From Brachybacterium paraconglomeratum (GTDB lineage Bacteria; Actinomycetota; Actinomycetes; Actinomycetales; Dermabacteraceae), in assembly GCF_003994255.1 (NCBI RefSeq), contig NZ_ML133854.1:146208-210207 (forward strand): a DNA stretch of 64,000 bases. Reading direction: 5' to 3'. Position numbers and translations under genes: made by a program. Positions 19,751-27,602 of this stretch are shown here, one piece after another. The number at the start of each line of letters is the position of its first letter. Position 1 is the first letter of the stretch. The notes beneath the pieces are model-generated. The model did not search any database. It was not told where the DNA came from and saw only the letters and a list, made by a program, of their open reading frames with translations.

Positions 19751-19757
19751 CCCCGCT

Positions 19758-19815
19758 CGGACTGACGAGAGAGCCCCTTCCGGCAGCTGCCGGAAGGGGC
19801 TCTCTCGTCAGTCCG
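19758..19815. terminator. 58-bp perfect palindrome, bidirectional terminator candidate
   Basis: Two 29-bp arms are exact reverse complements and meet with no spacer at 19786/19787. The site sits between the convergent stops of the AI-2E gene (19750) and greA (19849). A hairpin of this size would stop transcription from both sides, although neither flank has a T-tract. Confidence 0.75.
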
Positions 19816-19848
19816 GGCAGTGCCCGGTCGCCCCGTGGGGCGCGCGGC

Positions 19849-20340
19849 TCAGGCCGAGTACGGCTTGGCGCGGAGGATCTCGATCGGGAAGGACTTCCCG
19901 GTCGGCGCGGTGTAGTCGACGGTGTCGCCGACCTTCGAGCCGTGGATCGCGCTGCCCAGCGGCGACTCGATGGAGTAGACCTCCAGGTCGTCGTCGCCGT
20001 CGGCGATCTCGCGGTTGCCCAGCAGGAAGGTGCGCTCCTTGCCGGCCATCGAGATGGCAACGACCATTCCGGGCTCGACGACGCCGTCGTCCTTCGGGGC
20101 CTCCCCGACCACGGCGTTCTTCAGCAGTCGCTGGAGGTCCGCGATGCGCGCCTCCATCTTGCCCTGCTCCTCGCGGGCGGCGTGATAGCCGCCGTTCTCC
20201 TTGAGGTCGCCCTCGTCGCGAGCCGCGGCGATGCGCTCGGCGATCTCGGTGCGGCCCGGGCCCTCGAGCTCGGCGAGCTCCTTGGCCAGGCGGTCGTACG
20301 CGTCCTGGGTGAGCCAGGCGCCATTCGGCTGGCTGCTCAT
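19849..20340 (-). CDS. greA: Transcription elongation factor GreA
   Basis: GreA rescues backtracked RNA polymerase by stimulating transcript cleavage. 163 residues. The N-terminal coiled coil carries the acidic tip motif AARDEGDLKENGGYHAAREEQ (about residues 39-59). The C-terminal FKBP-like domain includes YSIESPLGSAIHGSKVGDTVDY. ATG 20340 follows AGGAG. A longer frame adds 23 residues with no homology. The gene is downstream of DUF4307, as in mycobacteria. Confidence 0.96.
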   Translation of the reverse strand: MSSQPNGAWLTQDAYDRLAKELAELEGPGRTEIAERIAAARDEGDLKENGGYHAAREEQGKMEARIADLQRLLKNAVVGEAPKDDGVVEPGMVVAISMAGKERTFLLGNREIADGDDDLEVYSIESPLGSAIHGSKVGDTVDYTAPTGKSFPIEILRAKPYSA

Positions 20341-20399
20341 GGGTTCACTCCTGTCGTCCTCGGTGAAGCGCACGGGGACGAAGACCCCAATACGCGAAT

Positions 20400-20429
20400 C
20401 ACGGGGCACATGTCCTCATGCGCCCCGTG
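20400..20429. promoter_or_regulatory. Inverted repeat in the greA leader region
   Basis: CACGGGGC and GCCCCGTG are 8-bp arms around a 14-nt loop. It lies between the DUF4307 stop and the greA start, both on the minus strand. It could terminate DUF4307 transcription or be a leader hairpin of greA. A TAATGT on the minus strand at 20474-20469 is a possible greA -10. Confidence 0.45.
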
Positions 20430-20562
20430 TGCGGGTGATGATGACCGGTCGTTCGCCGGTTCCGGGCAACATTACACGGCGCTCTGTGCATTTTCCGGGA
20501 CCGGTGGACGTTTTACGCGCATCGTGAAATCCGCGGGAACGGTCCTCCGGTCGGCAGCGGGG

Positions 20563-20955
20563 TCAGCCGACGGTGCAGCCGACGACCTCGGCGGAGACCG
20601 CCTCGCCCTGGGTGGAGATCTCGACGCGGTGCGCGGTGCGGCGCTCGGTCTGCGCCGGGATCGTGGTCTCGACGAAGCCGACCTGTGCGCGCCCCTCGTT
20701 CATCGCCTGGATCCTGCAGGTCGCCTCGGTGCCGGGCGCCATCGTCACCACGAAGTCCACGCCGATGCGGTCCGCGGCGAGGTGGTCATAGGCCAGGACG
20801 TCGTAGCGGACCTCCTCGCGCGCGACGAAGAGCCCCACCACGATCACGATCGCGACGAACACCCCACCGGCGACGGCGACCAGGATCTTCGCGGTGCGGG
20901 GGGAGACGAGCGGTCCGCCGTAGCGCTGGCGGTGGAGCTTCTCGGCATCGTCCAT
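20563..20955 (-). CDS. DUF4307 membrane protein
   Basis: 130 residues. A short polar N terminus (LHRQRYGGP) precedes a single membrane segment at about 22-45 (ILVAVAGGVFVAIVIVVGLFVA) and an extracytoplasmic beta-rich domain with two Cys (ATCRIQAMNEGRAQVGF and VVGCTVG). This is the DUF4307 family, conserved in actinobacteria between greA and mca; its function is unknown. ATG 20955 was chosen because the preceding open frame is low-complexity Arg/Pro sequence. It is divergent from mca. Confidence 0.82.
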   Translation of the reverse strand: MDDAEKLHRQRYGGPLVSPRTAKILVAVAGGVFVAIVIVVGLFVAREEVRYDVLAYDHLAADRIGVDFVVTMAPGTEATCRIQAMNEGRAQVGFVETTIPAQTERRTAHRVEISTQGEAVSAEVVGCTVG

Positions 20956-21173
20956 GCGCCCAGTCTCCCAGACCCTCCCCGGGAGCGGTCCGGGAGCCCG
21001 GGCGGAGGGAGCGAGGGACCGGTCACGTCCGAGGCGAGGAGGCGGCCCGCGCCCTGCTCGCTCCCGGAGGGGTGGCGTACGATCGGGCGCTGGTGCAGGT
21101 GTCGCGGACCGTGTCGGTCGCGCGCGTGAACCGCACCGGGGCAGTGCCCCGCCCGTCGTCTCCGAGGAGTCCC

Positions 21174-22085
21174 GTGACCGTCCAGCTGCCCGCCCCCGAT
21201 GAGCCCCTGCGGATGGTGGCCGTCCATGCGCACCCCGACGACGAGTCGTCCAAGGGTGCCGGGTCGACCGCACGCTACGCACGCGAGGGAGTGCAGGTCA
21301 CGGTGCTCACCGCGACCGGCGGAGAGCGCGGCGACGTGCTGAACCCCCGCCTCCGCGACGATCCGGGGATCACCCCCGAGAGCCTGCCCGGGATCCGCCG
21401 CCGCGAGATGGAGCGGGCGAAGGAGATCCTGGGCGTGGACCACGAGTGGCTCGGCTTCGTCGACTCGGGACTGCCCGAGGGGGACCCGCTGCCGCCGCTG
21501 CCGGCCGGGAGCTTCGCGACCCTCCCCGTCGAGGAGGCGGTCCGTCCGCTGGTCGAGGCGGTGCGCCGCCTGCGCCCGCACGTGATGACCACCTATGACG
21601 AGAACGGCGGCTACCCGCACCCCGACCACATCCAGGTCAACCGCATCTCCGTGGCGGCCTTCGACCTCGCCGCGGACCCTGACTTCGCGCCCGAGCTCGG
21701 CGAGCCCTGGGAGGTCGCGAAGCTGTACTACATCAACGGCTTCCACCGTCAGCGCTTCGCCGCTGTGAGCCGTCACCTGCGCGCCGAGGGCACCCCCAAC
21801 GAGGAGCTCGACAAGATGCTCCAGCACTACGACGAGAGCCACGACCGGCTGCTCACCACCCGCATCGACGTGCGCGACTATCTCGGGATCCGCGACGACG
21901 CGCTGCGCGCCCACGCCACCCAGGTCGACCCCGAGGGGCCCTTCTTCCGCATCGCGCACGACGCGGAGATCGCGGCCTGGGGCACTGAGGACTACGAGCT
22001 GCACATCTCCCGGATCGGTGTGAAGCTGCCCGAGCGGGACCTGTTCGCCGGGCTCCGCCACGAGACCGTGGAGGCGCGCCCGTGA
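21174..22085 (+). CDS. mca: Mycothiol S-conjugate amidase
   Basis: Mca hydrolyses mycothiol-electrophile adducts into GlcN-Ins and an exportable mercapturic acid. 303 residues in the LmbE/PIG-L zinc hydrolase fold. The zinc motif AHPDDESSKGAGSTARYA at about 19-36 has the SSKGA extension typical of Mca rather than MshB. TGGERGDVLNP and YDENGGYPHPDHIQVNR, with the third zinc His, follow. GTG 21174 is preceded by GAGGAG. Its presence implies that this organism makes mycothiol. The following small membrane protein gene overlaps by 4 nt. Confidence 0.94.
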   Translation: MTVQLPAPDEPLRMVAVHAHPDDESSKGAGSTARYAREGVQVTVLTATGGERGDVLNPRLRDDPGITPESLPGIRRREMERAKEILGVDHEWLGFVDSGLPEGDPLPPLPAGSFATLPVEEAVRPLVEAVRRLRPHVMTTYDENGGYPHPDHIQVNRISVAAFDLAADPDFAPELGEPWEVAKLYYINGFHRQRFAAVSRHLRAEGTPNEELDKMLQHYDESHDRLLTTRIDVRDYLGIRDDALRAHATQVDPEGPFFRIAHDAEIAAWGTEDYELHISRIGVKLPERDLFAGLRHETVEARP

Positions 22086-22564
22086 TCGGGGCAGGGCTCG
22101 GCGGAGCGGGCGTGCTCCCGGCCGTCGGCGCCGTGCTCCAGGCCGCGCCGAGCCCGTCGGACGGCGAGGAGTTCAACTCCGTCACCGTCTCCCCGGGCCT
22201 GCCCGGCTTCTTCGCGACCTTCGTGCTCGCGGTGGTCGTCGTGCTGCTCCTGATCGACATGACGCGGCGCGTCCGACGGGTGCAGGCCAGGGCCCGGGTC
22301 GAGGAGCGCCAGGCGCAGCTCGAGCGCGAGGAGGCCGAGGCCGAGAAGGTCGATGCCGAGGCGGCCGGGCGCGAGAAGGCCGCGGGTGACGCCGCCTACC
22401 GAGGGACCGCCGACGGCGAGGGTGCAGAGGAGGCGCAGGCCGACGGCGCGGACGCCGGGCCGGACGGGGAGCCCGCGGGCTCCGCGGAGCCGACGGATCC
22501 TGCGGGACCGACGGAAGTCTCGGACCCCTCGGAGGATGCGCAGGAGGGCGACGAGCGCCGCTGA
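22082..22564 (+). CDS. Small membrane protein with acidic tail
   Basis: 160 residues. A hydrophobic N terminus and a strong membrane segment at about 40-60 (FFATFVLAVVVVLLLIDM) are followed by a basic stretch and a Glu/Ala-rich helical, then Asp/Pro-rich, disordered tail. GTG 22082 overlaps the mca stop. A comparable small membrane protein follows mca in mycobacteria (Rv1083, from memory), so co-function with mca is plausible but unproven. Confidence 0.7.
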   Translation: MIGAGLGGAGVLPAVGAVLQAAPSPSDGEEFNSVTVSPGLPGFFATFVLAVVVVLLLIDMTRRVRRVQARARVEERQAQLEREEAEAEKVDAEAAGREKAAGDAAYRGTADGEGAEEAQADGADAGPDGEPAGSAEPTDPAGPTEVSDPSEDAQEGDERR

Positions 22565-22592
22565 GCGCACGCCGCCCGGGGAGCGGCTCTGC

Positions 22593-23480
22593 TCAGAGCA
22601 CCGCCGCGGCGACGGCGGCGAAGTGGCAGCCGAAGCCGATCAGGGTGCCCGCGTGGAAGATCTCGTGGAAGCCGAACCAGGCGGGGGAGGGGTTCGGCCG
22701 CTTCAGCGCGTACACCACCGCGCCCGCCGTGTAGGCGAGTCCGCCCGCGAGCAGCAGGATCACCACCGGCCAGCCGCCGCCCGCGTGCAGCTGCGGCATG
22801 TAGAACACGGCCACCCAGCCGAGGGCGACATAGGCGGGGACGTACAGCCAGCGCGGCGCACCGGTCCAGAAGATCCGGAAGCACACCCCGACCAGCGCAC
22901 CTCCCCAGGCGATCGCGAGCAGCGTCAGCGCCTGTCGCGGGGCCAGCAGCGCCGCGGCGATCGGGGTGTACGTGCCAGCGATGATCAGGAAGATGTTCGC
23001 GTGGTCGAAGCGGCGCAGGATGATCGCGCGCTGCGGGGACCAGGTGCCGCGGTGGTAGACCGCGCTGATCCCGAACAGCATCCCGGCCGTCAGCACGAAG
23101 ACCGCGCAGGCCAGGCGGATCGTGAGGGTCTGGCCGACGGCGACCAGCAGCAGCCCGAGCACGAGCGTGGTCGGGAAGGCGATCAGGTGCAGCATCCCGC
23201 GCAGACGCGGCTTGGGCAGCTGGAGGCCGAGCTGGGTGGCGCGGCGTGCCATCGCCCGGGTCAGGGTGCGGGGCGCGAAGGGGAAGTTCTCCGCCGTGGG
23301 CAGGTCCTCGTCGCGCAGCTCGGTGGTGCCGCCGCTGCCGGCCACGGCCTCGGCGATCTCGCGCGGCGCGGGGTCCTGGAGCGTCGAGGCGCCGCCGGGG
23401 GTGGCGGGGGACTCGTCGGCGGCGCGCGGTGTGGGGCCGGAGGCTCTCGCGGCGGCCTCGTCATGGGGTCCGGGGGTCAT
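22593..23480 (-). CDS. trhA: Hemolysin III / PAQR-family membrane protein
   Basis: 295 residues. About 90 polar residues precede seven hydrophobic segments. Family motifs are SAVYHRGTWSP after the second segment, DHANIFLIIAGTYTPIA, and HEIFHAGTLIGFGCHF near the C terminus; these His/Asp residues are the putative zinc site of PAQR proteins. In Bacillus and E. coli TrhA affects membrane energetics; true hemolysis is doubtful. The N-terminal extension is longer than usual. GTG 23486 (two codons upstream) is an alternative start, 5 nt after a TAGGTT hexamer. Confidence 0.87.
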   Translation of the reverse strand: MTPGPHDEAAARASGPTPRAADESPATPGGASTLQDPAPREIAEAVAGSGGTTELRDEDLPTAENFPFAPRTLTRAMARRATQLGLQLPKPRLRGMLHLIAFPTTLVLGLLLVAVGQTLTIRLACAVFVLTAGMLFGISAVYHRGTWSPQRAIILRRFDHANIFLIIAGTYTPIAAALLAPRQALTLLAIAWGGALVGVCFRIFWTGAPRWLYVPAYVALGWVAVFYMPQLHAGGGWPVVILLLAGGLAYTAGAVVYALKRPNPSPAWFGFHEIFHAGTLIGFGCHFAAVAAAVL

Positions 23481-23491
23481 GGGCACACCGT

Positions 23492-23511
23492 AACCTACGC
23501 AACCGTAGGTT
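23492..23511. promoter_or_regulatory. Inverted repeat / divergent promoter element
   Basis: AACCTACG and CGTAGGTT are 8-bp arms 4 nt apart, centred between the divergent hlyIII and uppS genes. Each arm contains TAGGTT in the -10 form (TANNNT) for its own direction, so the element may be a divergent promoter or an operator over it. Confidence 0.45.
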
Positions 23512-23663
23512 CGATATGGGGGTGCTGTGACCGTCTCGTGCGGATTCCCACCGATCGTCGGGCGGCGCTCCCGCCGTCGTCGATAATGGACGGAGCGCGC
23601 CGCACCCGGCGCGCACCCGGGGCGGAGGTGCCGGGCGGGCACGACGAGGGGACGGAGGCGCGC

Positions 23664-24422
23664 ATGGCCGGCGACGGGCTGCTGTACCGCGTGTACGAGC
23701 GCAGGCTGTCCAAGGAGCTCGAGTCCTTCGACCTCCCGCAGCACCTCGGCGTGATCGTCGACGGGAACCGCCGCTGGGCGAAGGCCGCGGGGGAGTCCAC
23801 CGCCCAGGGTCATCGCGCCGGCGCCGCGAAGATCGTCGAGTTCCTCTCCTGGTGCGAGGACCTCGGCATCCCGCTGGTCACCGTGTGGATGCTCTCCACC
23901 GACAACCTCCGGCGCCCGCCGGAGGAGCTCGTGGCCCTGTACGAGATCATCACCTCCACCATCGAGCAGATCACCGACGCCGGCTACTGCGTGCGCCTGA
24001 CCGGCAGCGCCGACTCCCTCCCCGAGGAGATGCGGGAGGGGATCGCCCGCCTGCAGCAGGAGACCTCGCCCGAGGCCCGCCTGACCGTCAACGTCGCGAT
24101 CGGCTACGGCGGCCGCGAGGAGATCGTCCACGCGGTGCGTGAGCTGGTGCGGGACCTCGGCGCGCAGGGGAAGGGTATCGAGGAGATCGCCGAGGGGATC
24201 AGCGTCGGCGCGATCGCCGAGCACCTCTACACGCGCGGTCAGCCCGACCCCGACCTCATCATCCGCACCTCCGGCGAGCAGCGCCTCTCCGGCTTCCTGC
24301 TCTGGCAGTCGGTGCATTCCGAGTACTGGTTCTGCGAGACCTACTGGCCCGGGTTCCGCCGTATCGACCTGCTGCGCGCCCTGCGCGACTTCTGCCGACG
24401 CGAGCGCCGGTACGGCGCCTGA
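23664..24422 (+). CDS. uppS: Isoprenyl transferase (cis-prenyltransferase, short-chain type)
   Basis: 252 residues. The catalytic Asp33 lies in GVIVDGNRRWAK, followed by GHRAGAAKIVEFLSWCEDLGI, VTVWMLSTDNLRRP, the structural strand VNVAIGYGGREEI, and DLIIRTSGEQRLSGFLLWQSVHSEYWF. It condenses isopentenyl diphosphate onto an allylic primer. The position after hlyIII mirrors Rv1086 (Z-farnesyl diphosphate synthase), so this copy may make short Z-prenyl chains rather than undecaprenyl or decaprenyl diphosphate; product length cannot be told by eye. ATG 23664 has GACGGAGG upstream. Confidence 0.92.
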   Translation: MAGDGLLYRVYERRLSKELESFDLPQHLGVIVDGNRRWAKAAGESTAQGHRAGAAKIVEFLSWCEDLGIPLVTVWMLSTDNLRRPPEELVALYEIITSTIEQITDAGYCVRLTGSADSLPEEMREGIARLQQETSPEARLTVNVAIGYGGREEIVHAVRELVRDLGAQGKGIEEIAEGISVGAIAEHLYTRGQPDPDLIIRTSGEQRLSGFLLWQSVHSEYWFCETYWPGFRRIDLLRALRDFCRRERRYGA

Positions 24423-24587
24423 GGCCGTCGGCCCTGGCGCCTCGTCGGCCCGTCCGCGCGTCGGCCCGTCGGCGGTGTCGGCCGAGGGCGTCGACCCGGC
24501 TAGGTGGTCCTCGTCGGCCGCCTTGAGCGCGACGCACCCGCCCGCGCCCTCCCCGCATCGCGCTGTGAGCGGTGGCACACTGGCCCT

Positions 24588-24614
24588 CATCGGGAGCCCG
24601 CAGAACTCCCGATG
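24588..24614. promoter_or_regulatory. Inverted repeat between uppS and phoH2
   Basis: CATCGGGAG and CTCCCGATG are exact 9-bp arms with a 9-nt loop. It lies 166 nt after the uppS stop and 102 nt before phoH2. It may be a terminator or a regulator site; there is no T-tract. The preceding 160 nt are repetitive in GTCGGCC but hold no gene. Confidence 0.45.
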
Positions 24615-24715
24615 ACGATCGGGTGAACGTCGTGTCCGCCGCCCGCGGGACTCGCCCGACGGCGGGTGCACCGAGGGCTAAGGTCCAGGCATCCGCGAGA
24701 TTCCGGGAGGCTCCC

Positions 24716-26176
24716 ATGGACGAGACGACCACTGCCCGCGAGACGACGACCGCCTTCGGCGGCAGCTTCTCGCCCAGACCGGACGGCGGGACGGCGGTGA
24801 TCGGCGCCGCGAACCCCGACGGCGCCCCCGTGGTCCCCTCGCTCCGGCCCGGCGCCGCCCAGCAGATGCTCGCCGAGATCGAGACGGGCGTGATCACCTA
24901 CGTGCTGGACACCTCGGTGCTGCTCTCGGACCCGCTCTCGCTGCACCGCTTCGCCGAGCACGACATCGTGCTGCCGATCGTCGTGGTCACCGAGCTCGAG
25001 GCCAAGCGCCACCACCCGGACCTCGGCTACTTCGCCCGTCAGGCGCTGCGCATCCTCGACGACCTGCGCGAGCTTCACGGGAACCTCTCCGTGCCGCTCC
25101 CGATCGGCAAGGACGGCGGCCACGTGCACGTCGAGCTGAACCACATGAGCACCGCCTCGCTGCCCGACGGCTTCCGCCTCGGCGACAACGACACCCGCAT
25201 CCTCGCCGTCGCGAAGAACCTCCAGCTCGAGGGCAAGAACGTGGTGCTGGTGTCCAAGGATCTGCCGATGCGCATCAAGGCCAGCGCCTCCGGCATCCAC
25301 GCCGAGGAGTACCGGGCCGAGCTCGCCCGCGACCGCGGCTACACCGGTATGGTCACCACCTCCGTGGACGAGCAGACCATGACCGACCTCTACGACGGCC
25401 AGGTCGTCGAGGTGCCCGAGATCGCCCACCACCCGGTGCACACGGGCCTGACGATCACGAGCCCGCGCGGCTCGGCGCTGGGCCGCGTCACCCGCGACAA
25501 GCAGGTGCGGCTCGTGCAAGGGGACCAGACCGTGTTCGGGGTCGCCGGCCGCTCCGCCGAGCAGCGCGTCGCGATCGACCTGCTCCAGGACGAGTCCATC
25601 GGCATCGTCTCCCTCGGCGGCCGCGCCGGCACCGGCAAGAGCGCCCTCGCCCTCTGCGCGGGTCTCGAGGCCGTGCTCGAGCGCCGCACCCAGCGGAAGA
25701 TCATGGTGTTCCGGCCGCTGTTCGCCGTGGGCGGGCAGGAGCTCGGCTATCTCCCCGGCGACCAGAGCGAGAAGATGGGCCCCTGGGGGCAGGCCGTGTT
25801 CGACACCCTCGGCTCGATGGTGTCCCAGAACGTCATCGACGAGGTGCTCTCCCGCGGCATGCTCGAGGTGCTCCCGCTGACCCACATCCGCGGCCGCTCC
25901 CTCCACGACGCCTTCGTGATCGTCGACGAGGCCCAGTCCCTCGAGCGCAACGTGCTGCTGACCATGCTCTCCCGCATCGGCCAGAACTCCCGCGTGGTGC
26001 TCACCCACGACATCGCCCAGCGCGACAACCTCCGCATCGGCCGCTACGACGGGATCGCCTCCGTGGTGGAGGCGCTCAAGGAGAAGGAGCTCTTCGCGCA
26101 CATCACCCTGCAGCGCTCCGAGCGGTCGAAGGTCGCGGAGCTGGTCACCCACGTGCTGGACGAGCCGATCCCCTGA
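24716..26176 (+). CDS. phoH2: PIN-PhoH fusion protein (PhoH2)
   Basis: 486 residues. The N-terminal PIN nuclease domain ([39 protein letters not shown]) is fused to a PhoH ATPase ([13 protein letters not shown] with Lys308, [41 protein letters not shown]). In mycobacteria this fusion is an ATP-dependent RNA helicase and RNase. No separate antitoxin ORF stands directly before it. ATG 24716 follows GGGAGG. The L palindrome downstream (26288-26349) could serve as its terminator. Confidence 0.93.
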   Translation: MDETTTARETTTAFGGSFSPRPDGGTAVIGAANPDGAPVVPSLRPGAAQQMLAEIETGVITYVLDTSVLLSDPLSLHRFAEHDIVLPIVVVTELEAKRHHPDLGYFARQALRILDDLRELHGNLSVPLPIGKDGGHVHVELNHMSTASLPDGFRLGDNDTRILAVAKNLQLEGKNVVLVSKDLPMRIKASASGIHAEEYRAELARDRGYTGMVTTSVDEQTMTDLYDGQVVEVPEIAHHPVHTGLTITSPRGSALGRVTRDKQVRLVQGDQTVFGVAGRSAEQRVAIDLLQDESIGIVSLGGRAGTGKSALALCAGLEAVLERRTQRKIMVFRPLFAVGGQELGYLPGDQSEKMGPWGQAVFDTLGSMVSQNVIDEVLSRGMLEVLPLTHIRGRSLHDAFVIVDEAQSLERNVLLTMLSRIGQNSRVVLTHDIAQRDNLRIGRYDGIASVVEALKEKELFAHITLQRSERSKVAELVTHVLDEPIP

Positions 26177-26287
26177 GGGGCGGGGCGGGGTGCCGGCGCT
26201 GAATGCCGAGGCCGAGGCTCTGTCGGGCGGCACGGTGCGGGGCGAAGAACCGCTGACTGGGCGGACGGGTGAGGCCTGCACTGCAGC

Positions 26288-26349
26288 GGACGGGACGGTG
26301 GTGACACGCTCTGGCCATATGGCCACGTCGTGTCACCACCGTCCCGTCG
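26288..26349. repeat. Long palindrome L, upstream flank of the DUF559 gene
   Basis: Arms 26289-26308 and 26329-26348 are exact 20-bp reverse complements (left arm GACGGGACGGTGGTGACACG). Inside them sits a second perfect 14-bp palindrome, TGGCCATATGGCCA, at 26312-26325. The right half matches palindrome R (27411-27475) at 26 of 30 positions. The hairpin ends 37 nt before the GTG of the nuclease gene. Confidence 0.85.
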
Positions 26350-26385
26350 GCGCTCGGGAGCGCTGTTGACGTCTCCTCCCCAGCG

Positions 26386-27381
26386 GTGACTTCTCCACAG
26401 AGCCGGCGACTCCAACGGACCGTTCCGCAGAGATGCTGGGATCTCCGCATGAGGGTTCGAGGAGTCGTGCACAGGAAGGGGCTGGCGGAGGTCGAGCCTG
26501 ATCCCGATCGGCGCAGTGCTCTCCTGCGCAGCGGGAAGATCCGCTCCGTGGGCCAGTGGTACGTGACCGAGGAAGCACCGGAGGACCTCCTCGCCCTGCT
26601 GGAGCTCGGGGTCCGACCGACCTGTCTCGACGCGGCCGCGCTGCATGGCCTGTGGGTCCCGATGGCAGTGGGTGTGCACGCATACCAGCCACGGAGGGTC
26701 GAAGCTCCACCAGATGCTCCTCGCCTGGCGCAGATCAGGCGCCGGCGTGACGCGGGATCGGGCGAGCTCGTGCCGATCCCCGTCTCAGGAGCAGGGCATC
26801 CGGCCCCTGCGACGCATCCTCTGATCCTGCACGCGCCGAGCCTCCGTGGCTGGGGGAGTCAGGACCCTGTCCCCGACATCGTCCGCACCCTCGATCACGC
26901 GGCGCGCTGCCAGTCCACGGTGAACGCGGCGATCCTCATCGAGTCCGCGCTGAACAAGCGATGCCTCAGCACGAAGGACCTGGATCGCCTTCTCGCAGGG
27001 CTGCCTCAGCGGAAGCGACACCCTCTGGTACGAGTCCGCGCCGACGCGCAGTCCGGGACCGAGACCGCTGTTCGCTGGTGGCTCGAAGAGCGCCGGGTGC
27101 GGGTGCGCAGCCAGGCTCAGCTGCTGCCAGACGTGAGGGTGGATCTGCTGATCGGCACGAACTGGGTGATCGAATGCGACAGCCGTCGATTCCACGATGA
27201 CCCCACGCAGTACCGGGAGGACCGGCGGCGCGACCTGGCGCTCTCCTCGCGCGGCTATCGGGTCACCCGTCTGACCTGGGAACAGGTCTTTCTGGAATGG
27301 CCGAGGACATCCGCGATGCTGGTGGAGATGCTCCGTCGGCGAGATCATCGCCGTCCGCTGCCGGTGCGGGCAGCGGGGTGA
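26386..27381 (+). CDS. DUF559-type PD-(D/E)XK nuclease-like protein with AbiEi-like N terminus
   Basis: 331 residues from GTG 26386 (ATG 26449 is an alternative). Residues ~30-95 look like the winged-helix AbiEi-type domain common in actinobacterial DUF559 proteins (RSALLRSGKIRSVGQWYVTEE, LDAAALHGLWVP). The C terminus has the DUF559/Vsr-like fold: GTETAVRWWLEER, VRVDLLIG, VIECDSRRFHDD, YREDRRRDLALSSRGYRVTRLTWEQVF. The acidic residues expected for a PD-(D/E)XK site are present, although E-C-D replaces the classic E-X-K. It is flanked on both sides by related long palindromes. The role is unknown; a mobile or selfish element or a defence nuclease are both possible. Confidence 0.8.
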   Translation: MTSPQSRRLQRTVPQRCWDLRMRVRGVVHRKGLAEVEPDPDRRSALLRSGKIRSVGQWYVTEEAPEDLLALLELGVRPTCLDAAALHGLWVPMAVGVHAYQPRRVEAPPDAPRLAQIRRRRDAGSGELVPIPVSGAGHPAPATHPLILHAPSLRGWGSQDPVPDIVRTLDHAARCQSTVNAAILIESALNKRCLSTKDLDRLLAGLPQRKRHPLVRVRADAQSGTETAVRWWLEERRVRVRSQAQLLPDVRVDLLIGTNWVIECDSRRFHDDPTQYREDRRRDLALSSRGYRVTRLTWEQVFLEWPRTSAMLVEMLRRRDHRRPLPVRAAG

Positions 27382-27410
27382 GCGCACTGGTGATATGGCT
27401 CTGTCGGGAT

Positions 27411-27475
27411 GACGGGACGGGACGAATACGACGCATCGTGGCGATATAGCCACGACGCGTCACCACAGTCCCGTT
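27411..27475. repeat. Long imperfect palindrome R, downstream flank of the DUF559 gene
   Basis: Starts 30 nt after the stop of the nuclease gene. GACGGGAC at its left pairs with the GTCCCGT at 27468-27474. The core GACGCATCGTGGC/GCCACGACGCGTC (27430-27442 and 27449-27461) pairs at 12 of 13 positions around GATATA. The right half is the same sequence as palindrome L with four changes in 30. Confidence 0.8.
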
Positions 27476-27520
27476 ACCGGCGGCTGTCCTGGGCCTACGG
27501 TGGCGGCCCGTGCCGAGGCG

Positions 27521-27559
27521 CGGAACCCAGCCCCGCCGGAGAGGCGGGACCGGGTTCCG
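27521..27559. terminator. Terminator hairpin downstream of fumC
   Basis: CGGAACCC pairs with GGGTTCCG and CCCGCC with GGCGGG, separated by a 3x3 internal loop and closed by GGAGA. The 14-bp stem lies 43 nt past the fumC stop on its transcribed strand and could also stop readthrough from the DUF559 side. Confidence 0.75.
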
Positions 27560-27602
27560 GTGTCGAACGGCGCGTCAGCCGGTGGGCCGACCCGGCGGCC
27601 GA

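Noticed and set aside
26288..27475. Insertion sequence with terminal inverted repeats
   Set aside because: Each flank is itself a palindrome rather than one half of an inverted pair, no target duplication is obvious, and the gene is not a transposase.
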